Shown here: piece by piece, positions 24,375 through 33,155 of the stretch
How positions within the stretch are numbered: the stretch's first letter is position 1
Layout of the letters: each line of letters starts with the position of its first letter
Assembly: GCA_035704495.1 (NCBI GenBank)
Contig: DASSWW010000038.1
Coordinates: 1-64,000 of the forward strand
Direction: 5' to 3'
DNA: 64,000 nucleotides
DNA from: UBA6022 sp035704495
GTDB taxonomy: Bacteria > Patescibacteriota > Saccharimonadia > Saccharimonadales > Saccharimonadaceae
Notes under the pieces: generated by a model
What the model saw: only the letters and a program-made list of their open reading frames with translations
Databases searched by the model: none
What the model was told of the DNA's origin: nothing
Position numbers and translations under genes: made by a program

Positions 24375-25373
24375 ATGATTCTAGGCATTGACGAAGTTGG
24401 GCGTGGGCCATGGGCGGGGCCGCTTGTTATTGGCGCGGTTGTTTTGGGTGGCGCGACTATCGACGGGTTAACGGATAGTAAAAAATTGAGTAAAAAACGT
24501 CGCGAGGAATTAGATATCATTATTCGCTCGCAGGCGTCAGGCTATGGCCTGGGCTGGGTCAGTGCAGCAGAGATAGATCAGATTGGGTTGTCGGCATCGT
24601 TACGGCTAGCGACAAAACGAGCGGTCGAGCAGATTACCGCGCCCTATCACGAGATTGTTATTGATGGCACGAGTAACTTTTTAAAAGACACATCTAAAGA
24701 AAATTATGTTACGACAATGAAGAAAGCCGATTTGTTAGTCCCAAGTGTGTCTGCGGCATCGATTATCGCCAAAGTGGCGCGGGATACCTATATGACCGAA
24801 CAAGACGATGTATACACAGGGTATAAGTTTAAAAGTCACGTCGGTTACGGCACGGCGGTACATCGAGCAGCGATAGAATTATTAGGTGTCACGCCTTTGC
24901 ACCGCTTGTCATTTGCGCCGTTAGTGAAGTATCAAATGACGGGTCCTGTCGACGAGTCCGTCCCTGATTTTCGTCCGATTGCGGACGCAAACCAGAGTGC
25001 TGGCCCGCTCGTCGCCACCCGTGCGCAAGTTACGACCAAGCAAATCGGTGATGCTGGAGAAGACGAAGCGGCCAACTACTTGGTGCGCGAAGGGCACGAA
25101 ATCATTGATCGTAACTGGAAAACAAAATACTGTGAAATTGACATTATATCTCATCATAAGGGAACGGTTTATTTTACCGAGGTAAAATATCGTAAAAAAG
25201 ATGATCAGGGTGGTGGATTGGCAGCGGTAACAGCTAAAAAGCAGCGACAAATGAAGTTCGCGGCTGAGTATTATGTGTTAAAAAATAATTTACAAAATTA
25301 TGATTTACGGTTAGCGGCAATCGATGTCAGCGGACAGCCGCCGCATGTCCGTGATTTTTTAAAGCTTGGCTAG
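24375..25373 (+). CDS. rnhB: RNase HII fused to a YraN (UPF0102) nuclease-like domain
   Basis: Residues 1-195 are RNase HII, which removes ribonucleotides from DNA: the active-site pair D6-E7 lies in GIDEVGRGPWAGP, followed by VIDGT and the SAASIIAKVARD motif. After a linker, residues about 220-332 form a YraN domain (GDAGEDEAANYLVREGHEII, then EIDII and TEVKYRK). This is a restriction-endonuclease-like fold with the E-x-K type acidic residues kept. rnhB and yraN are neighbours in many bacteria; here they are one protein. The mRNA should be leaderless. Its last 15 bases overlap the convergent pepN. Confidence 0.93.
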   Translation: MILGIDEVGRGPWAGPLVIGAVVLGGATIDGLTDSKKLSKKRREELDIIIRSQASGYGLGWVSAAEIDQIGLSASLRLATKRAVEQITAPYHEIVIDGTSNFLKDTSKENYVTTMKKADLLVPSVSAASIIAKVARDTYMTEQDDVYTGYKFKSHVGYGTAVHRAAIELLGVTPLHRLSFAPLVKYQMTGPVDESVPDFRPIADANQSAGPLVATRAQVTTKQIGDAGEDEAANYLVREGHEIIDRNWKTKYCEIDIISHHKGTVYFTEVKYRKKDDQGGGLAAVTAKKQRQMKFAAEYYVLKNNLQNYDLRLAAIDVSGQPPHVRDFLKLG

Positions 25374-27884
25374 GGCAGCGCGAACCGCGGCGCTGTCACG
25401 TTCGATTAGTTCCACGCGGCCTTCGATTTCGCTTAGACCCATGCTGATGACGCGTGATAATGCAACGACGTCTTTCATAGGCGTAAAGAATGCACGGTAT
25501 TCATCAAGTTGTTGACGGGTGACTAAACTACTAGCAGCGTAGCGTGGATAGTCATCGTAGCTTTTATCGCCACCAAAGGTTTTTTCGACCCATTGCCAGT
25601 TGTCGCGTAGCCACTGCCAGGCAAGGGCGCGTCCGTCGCGGCTACGAATTGTCCAGACAAACCAACGCGCAGCATCTTGGGGGCGGACAACTGATTCGTC
25701 TTTAATCAGCGCCAGTACTTGTTTGATTTTATCTGCGTCTCGCGATGATGTAATTCCGCTAGCGATATCTTGTTGCAGTTCGGCTGATGACGATGCTTTA
25801 TAAGCCGTCTTTAAATCATCGATAATCGAATTGTCGTTACCGTGACGAACAGCAGCGCCAATAATCAGTGCGCGAAGTTCGGGGTCGAGTTGTTCCAGCG
25901 GTGTTGAACGGTATAAATCAATCGCTGTCTGAATCGCATCATTATGTTCGCCATATAGCACCAAACCAATAATTGCTGGACGTAGCTTGGTGTCGGTTTC
26001 TGGTTCGGTGTCGGCTGCGTACCATCCTAGACGTTCGTATTGATTGTGTGCAAGTTTTGCTGACAAGGCGCGTAGTTGTTTCTCGCTAACGTCGTCATTT
26101 TCGACAAACTTTTTTAACTCTCCAATAGTCATAGCAATAATATCCCATACCGCTTCAGTCTGCTCGTCTTTATACGCATCAAGTAGCGGAATAAGCGTGG
26201 CGCTGGTGATGATACCGCCGCGCGCGAGTAGTGTCTGTTCGTTCAGTAGCTGCAACCGATCGAGTGGCGTCATTGTGCCAGCGTGAATTTCATCAATCAA
26301 TCGAGCGAGTAAATCGTTGTCGTAATGAGTTATAAAATGAGCCGTATCACCGACGTTTAGTCGCAGTGAATTCGCAGAAACGTGCGTAACGTTTGCTTCG
26401 TTGGTATCTAATATTTCTGACATGGTATCGTCAGATGCATTAAGCGGGATTGGCCATAATTTATCTGATGATTCGTGTGGGCCGACAAAGAATTGCTTTT
26501 GCGATAGGTATATTGAATCGCCGTCTTGCGTTGCGGTAACGACTGGGTAGCCTGATTGTGAAATCCAAGTATTCATAAAATGAGCGATATCTTTGCCGCT
26601 TGCTGCCGTTAACGCTTGCCACAAATCATTTTGCGTGGTGTTGTGATAGGCGTGTTTGGCAAAGTAATCTTTTAAGCCTGTCTGAAAGGCTTCGTGACCG
26701 ATGTATTGTTGCAGCATGCGCAGCAAGCGCGCACCTTTGGCATAAACGATTGCACCGTCGAACAGGGTACTAATTTCGTCTGGGTGATGAACGTCGACTT
26801 GGACGGATTGTACCCCGTCGATTGCGTCGCGGCGCAATGCCATAATGCTTTCGGCAGTCGAAAAATCAAGCCAGATATCCCATTCGGGATGGAGCGCGTC
26901 AATAGCGATGTATTCCATTAGCGTGGCAAAACTTTCGTTCAGCCATAGGTTATTCCACCACTCCATCGTTACCAAGTTGCCAAACCACTGATGGCTTAGT
27001 TCGTGGGCGATGACTGTTGCGATGTAATGTTTGCTGCTGATGCTGGTGGTTGCTGGGTCGGCCAGTAACGCGACTTCGCGGTAGGTAATTAATCCCCAGT
27101 TTTCCATAGCGCCGCTGCTAAAATCTGGCAGCGCGATGTGATCAGATTTTGGTAATGGATATTTGGTATCAAAGTATTCGTCAAAAAAATCAATCGTACG
27201 CGTCGCGATATCTAGGGCAAAATCCAAACTATTGGCGGGTTGTGCTGGTGTGGCCCACACATTTACTTCGACACCGCCTTTTGTGGTTGCCGTTTTGCGG
27301 TGCAGGTCGCCAGTCACCCAAGCAAGCAGGTAGGTGCTCATACGTGGTGTCGTGTCAAAACTGGTAACAAGTTTATCATTCTGGACGTTCTGCTGTTTGA
27401 TCGGCATATTGCCGAGGACAGTGACGTCTTGTTCAGTAGTGAGGGTCACGTCAAACGTAGCTTTTGCTTCGGGCTCATCAATACACGGAAAAACTTCGCG
27501 GGCATGATGGCTCTCGAATTGAGTAGCAAGAAGTTCTTTTTTAGTACCATCATGTTCGTAGTAACAAGGGTACAAACCATGCATCGCGTCAGTAATGGTG
27601 CCGCTAAACGTAATCACTACGATATGCTTGCCTGTAGTGATATCTGGATGACTAATTGTAAGCTCGTCATTCGTTCCTTCGGTGAATTCGGCTGCTTTGC
27701 CATCTAGGATGACCGATTCAATTTGTAATTGTTTGGCGTGAACGACAATGTTGTTTGCGTCCGCTACCGTGCTGCCGTTAATTGTCACAGTACCATTAAA
27801 GGTTCGTTCGGTTCGGTTGAGATGAAGTGAAAGCTGATAGTGATCAGGAATAAATTGCTGGATGAGTCGGGATACTGTATTCAT
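25359..27884 (-). CDS. pepN: Aminopeptidase N (M1 family)
   Basis: This 841-residue zinc aminopeptidase of the gluzincin family has the substrate-binding GAMENWG (residues about 257-263), HELSHQWFGN and, 18 residues on, NESFA: the HExxH-x18-E zinc site. The C-terminal ERAP1-like helical domain is complete. There is no signal peptide, so it is cytoplasmic and should finish the breakdown of peptides from Clp proteases. A TATACT box 6 bases before the ATG implies a leaderless mRNA. It overlaps rnhB tail to tail by 15 bases. Confidence 0.96.
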   Translation of the reverse strand: MNTVSRLIQQFIPDHYQLSLHLNRTERTFNGTVTINGSTVADANNIVVHAKQLQIESVILDGKAAEFTEGTNDELTISHPDITTGKHIVVITFSGTITDAMHGLYPCYYEHDGTKKELLATQFESHHAREVFPCIDEPEAKATFDVTLTTEQDVTVLGNMPIKQQNVQNDKLVTSFDTTPRMSTYLLAWVTGDLHRKTATTKGGVEVNVWATPAQPANSLDFALDIATRTIDFFDEYFDTKYPLPKSDHIALPDFSSGAMENWGLITYREVALLADPATTSISSKHYIATVIAHELSHQWFGNLVTMEWWNNLWLNESFATLMEYIAIDALHPEWDIWLDFSTAESIMALRRDAIDGVQSVQVDVHHPDEISTLFDGAIVYAKGARLLRMLQQYIGHEAFQTGLKDYFAKHAYHNTTQNDLWQALTAASGKDIAHFMNTWISQSGYPVVTATQDGDSIYLSQKQFFVGPHESSDKLWPIPLNASDDTMSEILDTNEANVTHVSANSLRLNVGDTAHFITHYDNDLLARLIDEIHAGTMTPLDRLQLLNEQTLLARGGIITSATLIPLLDAYKDEQTEAVWDIIAMTIGELKKFVENDDVSEKQLRALSAKLAHNQYERLGWYAADTEPETDTKLRPAIIGLVLYGEHNDAIQTAIDLYRSTPLEQLDPELRALIIGAAVRHGNDNSIIDDLKTAYKASSSAELQQDIASGITSSRDADKIKQVLALIKDESVVRPQDAARWFVWTIRSRDGRALAWQWLRDNWQWVEKTFGGDKSYDDYPRYAASSLVTRQQLDEYRAFFTPMKDVVALSRVISMGLSEIEGRVELIERDSAAVRAALAKL

Positions 27885-27925
27885 ATATCTAGTATAGCAC
27901 TCGCTGAAATAGGTCGCACTCGGTC

Positions 27926-27947
27926 AAATATGAACAAGTTCATATTT
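27926..27947. promoter_or_regulatory. 22-base palindrome between pepN and the nuclease gene
   Basis: AAATATGAAC and GTTCATATTT flank AA in a perfect palindrome, 30 bases upstream of the pepN -10 box and about 30 bases upstream of the nuclease -10 box. It fits an operator for a dimeric regulator or a cruciform. Confidence 0.4.
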
Positions 27948-27976
27948 TTCTTTCGTTGCTACTATTATAACAAAGG

Positions 27977-27982
27977 TATAAT
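27977..27982 (+). promoter_or_regulatory. -10 box of the secreted nuclease (leaderless type)
   Basis: TATAAT ends 6 bases before ATG 27989. Confidence 0.5.
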
Positions 27983-27988
27983 AAGTTT

Positions 27989-28696
27989 ATGAAACGTGCG
28001 CACAAAGTTAGACGAACGATACTTGTTATAGTTGCGCTCATTAGCTTTGCGATGACATTACTGGTAAATCCTGATTTATATCAATCATACGTGGCTCAAC
28101 AACCTATTCAGACTACAGAAAACCAATCGGCGACGGGTGATGCGGCGCGTGTATTAGCGAAGTTGGACGTAAAAGGTCGTGCGCCACGAACAGACTATTC
28201 GCGCAGTCAGTTTGGTAATGGTTGGGCAATTCAGCAGGGGTGTGACATGCGGAATATTATTTTACATCGAGATTTAACAGACACGCGCATTGACGATTCA
28301 TGCAGGGTGCAAAGTGGAATGCTTGTCGATCCGTATACAAGCAAAACAATTAGTTTTACACGTGGTTCGACTAGCAGCCAGGACGTACAGATCGATCACG
28401 TAGTAGCATTAAGTAACGCATGGCAGACAGGAGCGCAGGCGCTAAGCACCGAGAAACGCGAACAGTTTGCGAATGATCCACTCGAGCTATTGGCAGTCGA
28501 TGGGCCAGCTAATCAACAAAAATCTGATGGCGATGCGGCAACTTGGCTACCGGCAAACAAAGCGTTTCGCTGCCAGTACGTGGCCCGGCAAATCGCTGTC
28601 AAAGCAAAGTATGACTTGTGGGTGACGTTAGCCGAAAAGCAAGCAATGACACGCGTATTAACAAAATGTCCCGGACAGCCATTACCGTCGTCATAA
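27989..28696 (+). CDS. Secreted or membrane-anchored HNH (DUF1524-type) nuclease
   Basis: The 235-residue protein has a basic N-terminus and one hydrophobic segment (residues about 10-27), either a signal peptide or an anchor. The C-terminal domain has VQIDHVVALSNAWQTGA (the D-H of the HNH), LLAVDGPANQQKSDGDAATW (the N region) and a helix ending AMTRVL, as in secreted DUF1524 nucleases of actinobacteria. It probably cuts extracellular DNA. For an organism with few nucleotide-synthesis genes this could supply nucleotides or attack host DNA, which is inference. The mRNA is predicted leaderless. Confidence 0.85.
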   Translation: MKRAHKVRRTILVIVALISFAMTLLVNPDLYQSYVAQQPIQTTENQSATGDAARVLAKLDVKGRAPRTDYSRSQFGNGWAIQQGCDMRNIILHRDLTDTRIDDSCRVQSGMLVDPYTSKTISFTRGSTSSQDVQIDHVVALSNAWQTGAQALSTEKREQFANDPLELLAVDGPANQQKSDGDAATWLPANKAFRCQYVARQIAVKAKYDLWVTLAEKQAMTRVLTKCPGQPLPSS

Positions 28697-28714
28697 TGAA
28701 TTTGAAATGATAAA

Positions 28715-28773
28715 GGGCGGCTATCAAGTGTCTCGTCATGTCATGCGACATGCCAGTGTCTTGGTAGCCGCCC
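28715..28773. terminator. Long nested hairpin between convergent genes
   Basis: GGGCGGCTATCAAG (28715-28728) pairs with CTTGGTAGCCGCCC (28760-28773; one G-T). Inside is CATGTC-ATGC-GACATG (28737-28752). It has no T-run but is placed to end both convergent transcripts. Confidence 0.5.
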
Positions 28774-28779
28774 GGGCGG

Positions 28780-29430
28780 TTAGGGATTTGGTAGCGAACG
28801 TACTTCTTTGATTGGCGGTTTGCCTTTGCGCTTTTCGGTGGCGCTTTGATGTACCACCATTGTCAGCGTGTTGTTGTAGTCGATGTTAAAACCAGGAATG
28901 GTAAGCAGGGGCTGCTCTTTGACGATTTCCTTTAGTGTTTCAGAATCAAGTACCGAGACGATTTTTCGCGTCACCAGTACTTTCAGTCGAGACACAAGTT
29001 CGTCGGCAACCTCGTCACCCAGAACTTTCCGCAAGGTAATCATCATATCACTATTCTGAATATTCCTCAGATAGGCGATGACTTCCTTTTCGTTAGCGCT
29101 CTTTGTGCCAATTTTGTCGATGTGCCGTTTGAACGTGACCGCATTAAGCTTTGCGTTTTCGGGCGACTGGCGCGGCGCAAGTTCGTCCCAATGTTCAACA
29201 GTGTAGGTAAACACCCTGTCGAGCAATGGATCGAGCATTTCGTTGATTGCCACGTTGCGCGCGTCGATTTCTTTGTCGACGGCGATATGACGACGTTGCC
29301 TCGTCTGTTCATTTCGGGTCACCCGATGCAGTTGCTTGATTGCACTGCTTAAATCTGCGTTGAACGCTTCAAAATTTGTGATAGCGCTGTCCGGTGTGCC
29401 AATGCGCTTCGCCGGTTTCCGTGATGCCAC
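28780..29430 (-). CDS. Hypothetical protein (216 aa)
   Basis: This soluble, mostly helical 216-residue protein has no recognised family. I place the start at GTG 29430 (ASRKPAKRIGTPD), 7 bases after GGAGGT; a longer frame opens with TTG at 29481 but would begin inside the -10 region. Charged helices (LSSAIKQLHRVTRNEQTRQRRH, NEMLDPLLDRVFTYTVEHW) suggest coiled-coil or nucleic-acid contacts. The C-terminal part contains beta-like NNTLTMVVHQSATEKRKG. It is monocistronic and converges with the nuclease gene. Confidence 0.6.
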   Translation of the reverse strand: MASRKPAKRIGTPDSAITNFEAFNADLSSAIKQLHRVTRNEQTRQRRHIAVDKEIDARNVAINEMLDPLLDRVFTYTVEHWDELAPRQSPENAKLNAVTFKRHIDKIGTKSANEKEVIAYLRNIQNSDMMITLRKVLGDEVADELVSRLKVLVTRKIVSVLDSETLKEIVKEQPLLTIPGFNIDYNNTLTMVVHQSATEKRKGKPPIKEVRSLPNP

Positions 29431-29515
29431 GGTCACCACCTCCAATTTAATAGGTACGCCAGTAATCCCTAGCACTGTCAATTATACACGGTATAACTGT
29501 ACTATGCAGCCAATG

Positions 29516-30679
29516 CTAACGTGTTGAGTATATATTGTTGTGAAAATTCATGATGCTACGCTGTAGAGTGAGCTTTAGTTTGGTGGCGGAGGGTAGTGTG
29601 CGGACCAACATTGTAAAAATCTGGACAGCGAGTTGCACATAAAGCAGGATATACATTACTGGTATACAAAACGTTAATTCAATTTTTTTAGACATAGTCA
29701 TTTGATCGTTTGACCAGGTGGCGGTGAATAACCACAAACTAACGACTAGCCAGCTGAGGGTGAGTAGTATATGACTTTGTAATGTCGCGGCGGTGTAAAA
29801 GAAATAGGTCATAGTAATCGCAACAAGTAGCAAGAATGACGCGCCAATGATAGTGGGCACATTACGTCGATGACGCTGAGCGCCTTTTTGTTTATTTGTT
29901 GTGGGAATTGTTAACGAAGTAGCGACAGACTCGGTTCGGGTAAATAGCAGGTCGCTTGCATAACAAGAAGATAGCTTTGTTGGAAGTGTTTTATTTTTAA
30001 AAATCGTACTTCGTAGGAATATACCTGCATCACCTATGTCAGACGGACGGATAGATAAAGATAACGGCGAGATAGCTTTGTTATACAGGTTTGTACTCAG
30101 CAGCATAAATTGATAAACGAGGAGTGAAAGATTTATATCGGCATCGTTATAATGTTGTAGTCGAAGTGCATCTAAACGATTATTAGCCACAAAACGTGTG
30201 GCCGCATCTTTTAACAAATTCGGTGTTATCGTATCGGTGGCGTCGAGGATAAATACTAAATCATTTGGTTGAGTTTTTTTGTACCCCAGGCGAAGTGCCG
30301 TCAGCCGGTCGGTTGTCTTACGTTTCGCATACAATGACACAGATTTCTTTGTACGTTTTCGTTGGTAGTGAAGAACGGCTTGCTTAGTAGTATCGGTGGA
30401 GACGTTATCAACGACCATGACATGATAATTTTTATATCGACTGCAGCTGATACTGCGCAGACAATCCTGAATAGTTGTCGCATTATTATGCGCATATACC
30501 ATGACCGCAATATGTGGCTGGCGTGGTTTGCGCAGCGTCGCGGCGATGGTTTGCCATGATTGACGGCGGGCTACTCCGCGCAGATCATACCAGGTTGCTG
30601 TAAGTATTATGGTGACACCAGCAACAATGCTTGCACCCAGTAGCGCTACGGATAATTGGATTAGTAAGGTTTCAATCAT
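29516..30679 (-). CDS. Membrane-bound family 2 glycosyltransferase
   Basis: The 387-residue protein has an N-terminal membrane helix (residues about 7-28), a GT-A fold with HIAVMVYAHNNATTIQDCL and MVVDNVSTDTT, and two or three C-terminal membrane helices. In place of the usual metal-binding DxD there is ILDATDTI (D-A-T-D), so donor binding may be atypical. Its ATG overlaps the sortase stop (ATGA), so it is translationally coupled. In this operon it may glycosylate the surface protein or build the acceptor for sorting; that is inference from position. Confidence 0.75.
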   Translation of the reverse strand: MIETLLIQLSVALLGASIVAGVTIILTATWYDLRGVARRQSWQTIAATLRKPRQPHIAVMVYAHNNATTIQDCLRSISCSRYKNYHVMVVDNVSTDTTKQAVLHYQRKRTKKSVSLYAKRKTTDRLTALRLGYKKTQPNDLVFILDATDTITPNLLKDAATRFVANNRLDALRLQHYNDADINLSLLVYQFMLLSTNLYNKAISPLSLSIRPSDIGDAGIFLRSTIFKNKTLPTKLSSCYASDLLFTRTESVATSLTIPTTNKQKGAQRHRRNVPTIIGASFLLLVAITMTYFFYTAATLQSHILLTLSWLVVSLWLFTATWSNDQMTMSKKIELTFCIPVMYILLYVQLAVQIFTMLVRTLPSATKLKLTLQRSIMNFHNNIYSTR

Positions 30680-31257
30680 AATTGTTCTATCGATTCTAAT
30701 TTAAAGGAAAATAATGCGCGGTACTCACTCCAATTACCCGTACACGTTTGAAGTACTAGTTTTGGCGGTCCGCTTGACGTAAAAACGGTGGTATTATTTG
30801 GTTCGACTGTTTGCGTAGCGATGTAGCGATAATGGAATACATAGCCAGTGTCGGTGTGTATCTGTGCAGTTGCACCCGTTTTAATTTGCGGTAGCGTGGC
30901 AAAGACGGGTGATTGGGCATGGCCGTATATGAGCGTTGTGCCGTTGCTGTTGTTGACAGGCATTGATGAATCGGCAAAGTAAGCTTTGGTCGTATCAAGT
31001 GTCCAGCTGTCGTTTGCTTGGTTGTATGTGCCAATACCAACGGGTAAATTAATTGTTAAACTGGGTATAATAACTCGGGTGGGGATGCCTTTGGTGGCTG
31101 GTATGGCTTGAACGACGACTGGCGGTTTTGGCGGTGGGACACTGGCAAGTACCGGCGCCGGTGTGATGTTTATGACATAAAACATCACACCGATAGCTAG
31201 GTTGAAAAATCCAATCAAGCTATAAAATTTTACTTTTTCGCCGATACGCAGTGACAT
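30676..31257 (-). CDS. Sortase
   Basis: This 193-residue membrane-anchored transpeptidase has an N-terminal membrane helix (residues about 10-32), a Pro-rich linker (PPPKPPVVV), then the sortase beta-barrel. The catalytic His is in LIYGHAQ, the Cys in LQTCTGNW and the Arg in SEYRAL, giving the His-Cys-Arg set. It is closest in outline to class D/F-like small sortases, but I cannot assign the class. It lies 23 bases after the gene for an LPNTS-bearing surface protein, its obvious substrate, and overlaps the glycosyltransferase. Confidence 0.9.
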   Translation of the reverse strand: MSLRIGEKVKFYSLIGFFNLAIGVMFYVINITPAPVLASVPPPKPPVVVQAIPATKGIPTRVIIPSLTINLPVGIGTYNQANDSWTLDTTKAYFADSSMPVNNSNGTTLIYGHAQSPVFATLPQIKTGATAQIHTDTGYVFHYRYIATQTVEPNNTTVFTSSGPPKLVLQTCTGNWSEYRALFSFKLESIEQL

Positions 31258-31280
31258 AGTAAACGTACTTTACGGTATCG

Positions 31281-31862
31281 TTATGACTTTAATCGGCTAT
31301 AGGTGCTGACGGCAAAACGAGAACCAAGTACGGTGGTCGCAAGAGCTGAAACTCCCGCTACTATATAGGCAATAGCTGAACTTGCGCTAGTGTTTGGCAA
31401 AACTTCTGGTGCTGCTGCCTGAGGCGCCGCTACGGGTGTCACAGGGGTTGAAGGTGGGGTTGTTGCCCCTTGACCTGGCACGACTGGTGTTTCCTTGTCT
31501 TCTTGTGGAGTTACCGGTGTCGGCACTGTCGCAGTAACGACTTCACATGTATCATTTGTAATCTCTACCTCAAAGACAGTGCCATTACTGTTTGTCGCTG
31601 TACCTGTTCGAGCGTCTCCGGCGGTTGTCGAATCTTCTGACTCTGCATCACCCGAATCGGCAACTTGTAAGTTTTCGTTATTAATTGTGACTTCGTTTTC
31701 ATTAGCAACTTCACAGGTATACTCTTCTTCGACGACAATTGAATTGTCAGATCCTGGGCCAGTGTTGCTAATTGTGTGGTCTTGTGCAGATGCGTTTCCG
31801 CTGACCGCAAATGGTGCGACAATAAGTGCAAACACCGCTAAAGTTTGTGATAGTTTTTTCAT
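31281..31862 (-). CDS. Surface protein with LPNTS sorting signal
   Basis: The 193-residue protein has a signal peptide (MKKLSQTLAVFALIVAPFAV, cut near ASAQD). A short repeat-like segment ISNTGPGSDNSIV follows, then an acidic domain with two Cys (YTCEVANENE, NDTCEVV), and a long Pro/Thr/Val linker. The C-terminal sorting signal is LPNTSA (residue 155), a hydrophobic span and the basic tail SRLKS. LPNTS differs from LPxTG by Ser for Gly. An AGGAGG site and a TTTACA-17-TATGAT promoter indicate strong expression. It is probably attached to the cell wall by the adjacent sortase. Confidence 0.85.
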   Translation of the reverse strand: MKKLSQTLAVFALIVAPFAVSGNASAQDHTISNTGPGSDNSIVVEEEYTCEVANENEVTINNENLQVADSGDAESEDSTTAGDARTGTATNSNGTVFEVEITNDTCEVVTATVPTPVTPQEDKETPVVPGQGATTPPSTPVTPVAAPQAAAPEVLPNTSASSAIAYIVAGVSALATTVLGSRFAVSTYSRLKS

Positions 31863-31925
31863 AATCTACCTCCTTATGAATTTATCTATACTTTTTATCA
31901 AACGATGTTTGTCTTCGGTGTCTTT

Positions 31926-31954
31926 ATCATAATCTTTAACGAACGATTTGTAAA
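31926..31954 (-). promoter_or_regulatory. Promoter of the surface protein-sortase-glycosyltransferase operon
   Basis: On the minus strand TTTACA, 17 bases, TATGAT; the leader is about 57 bases and ends in AGGAGG. Confidence 0.6.
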
Positions 31955-32032
31955 CAATGTATTTATGTTTATATAAAACTGAGAAACGACTGGTAATGTT
32001 TTACAGATTGATATATAAATTAATTTTAATAA

Positions 32033-32284
32033 CTATACAATTTGTTTTTTGCGACGCAAAAATACTTTACCAAGTGCGGTAATTGATACTAACGCCCAGA
32101 CTACTTCAAGTAGCAAAAATCCCCATTGTTGTTCAATAAATGCGTTGACTGCCAGCACGCTAGCGCCAATAAAATTAATTATCAAGTATTTCCACGAATC
32201 TACTGAAAATTTGTTGGTTTGTAGTAACAGAAAAGCAATAAGGATCATAAGTGATCCGCTAATCTGAATTAATTGAGTAAGCAT
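32033..32284 (-). CDS. CBU_0592-like small membrane protein (83 aa)
   Basis: The 83-residue protein has three hydrophobic segments (LIQISGSLMILIAFLLLQ, YLIINFIGASVLAVNAFI, GFLLLEVVWALVSITALG) and a basic tail (RRKKQIV). The order and the polar positions match the CBU_0592-type domain of unknown function. TATAAT ends 6 bases before the ATG, so the mRNA should be leaderless. No transport or catalytic signature is seen. Confidence 0.65.
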   Translation of the reverse strand: MLTQLIQISGSLMILIAFLLLQTNKFSVDSWKYLIINFIGASVLAVNAFIEQQWGFLLLEVVWALVSITALGKVFLRRKKQIV

Positions 32285-32313
32285 AACGTGATTATAACAG
32301 AGAAATCAGCGAC

Positions 32314-32700
32314 TTATGACAGCGAAACAAGTTCGATATCAAAAACTAAATCAGAGTTTGGTGGAATATTAGCTGCAGCACGAACTGAACCATATGCCAT
32401 ACCTGACGGAATAACTAAACGGCGAGCACCACCAACTTTCATACCCGGAACACCTTTTGTCCAACCGGCGATAACTTGATTAAGTCCAAAAGTAATCGGG
32501 TCGCCAAAATCGTGTGAGCTTTGGAAAATGGTGCCATCGCTACATAGCGCGCCGGTGTAGTGCGCAGTAATAGTCGCGTTTTCAGGAACAGTTTCGCCCG
32601 TCCCCTCGACAACGTCGATAATTTGTAATTCTGTAACTGATGATATAGGTTCGAAGTTTGCTAATTTTGTGCCCTCAAGCGGGGTCGTTTGATCATTCAT
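32314..32700 (-). CDS. FKBP-type peptidyl-prolyl isomerase
   Basis: This 128-residue protein is a single FKBP domain after a short N-terminal lead. It shows VEGTGETVPENATITAHYTG, DGTIFQSSHDFGDPITFGL, VIAGWTKGVPGMKVGGARRLVIPSGMAYG and FDIELVS, the hallmark order with active-site residues kept. There is no signal peptide, so it is probably cytoplasmic. It assists protein folding by proline isomerisation. A TACACT box 6 bases before the ATG makes it leaderless. It precedes the CBU_0592-like gene on the same strand, but that gene has its own -10 box. Confidence 0.92.
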   Translation of the reverse strand: MNDQTTPLEGTKLANFEPISSVTELQIIDVVEGTGETVPENATITAHYTGALCSDGTIFQSSHDFGDPITFGLNQVIAGWTKGVPGMKVGGARRLVIPSGMAYGSVRAAANIPPNSDLVFDIELVSLS

Positions 32701-32777
32701 GTCTATAGTGTACTATGGATCGACATTTTATACGAACCACTGAAGGGTGTAAAATAGATATGTGAAGGGAGGTAGAT

Positions 32778-33119
32778 ATGGACGCACAACAACAAGAAGA
32801 TGAAGCGCGAAAATTAGAAGCCAAGGCCCAAAGTGAACAGCAGTTAGCGCAACGTTACGAGCAGAACGCTGAGGCACATGCTAATGATGGCGACGAACGG
32901 CGGGCAGACGTTGAAAAACGACAAGCCGATCAATTGGCGCAAGAAGCCGAAAATCTGAATATGAGAGCACAATCATTACACAGCAATGCAAGCGATAACA
33001 TTCGCCAAGCAAATCAGATTAAAGATGAGATCGAAAAATTAGAGGCCGACCACAAAAAGCAAATCGATAAGTTAGAGTCAGAGAGAAAACGTTTGCTCGG
33101 CGGAGCGATGTTACTGTAG
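32778..33119 (+). CDS. Coiled-coil hypothetical protein (113 aa)
   Basis: The 113-residue protein is almost wholly charged and helical, with a continuous coiled coil (MDAQQQEDEARKLEAKAQSE onward) of Ala/Glu/Gln heptads and no membrane span. A strong GGGAGG site is 6 bases before the ATG. It comes 36 bases before chaB and may be cotranscribed. No domain is recognised. It may be structural or bind nucleic acid or membrane surfaces. Confidence 0.7.
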   Translation: MDAQQQEDEARKLEAKAQSEQQLAQRYEQNAEAHANDGDERRADVEKRQADQLAQEAENLNMRAQSLHSNASDNIRQANQIKDEIEKLEADHKKQIDKLESERKRLLGGAMLL

Positions 33120-33155
33120 TAAAAATAAGCAATAAGCTGCCGAAAGGAGTTTGGT

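Noticed and set aside
27926..27947. LexA/Cheo box (GAAC...GTTC)
   Set aside because: The half-sites are separated by 2 bases, not the 4 of the Gram-positive LexA consensus, and neither neighbour is an SOS gene.
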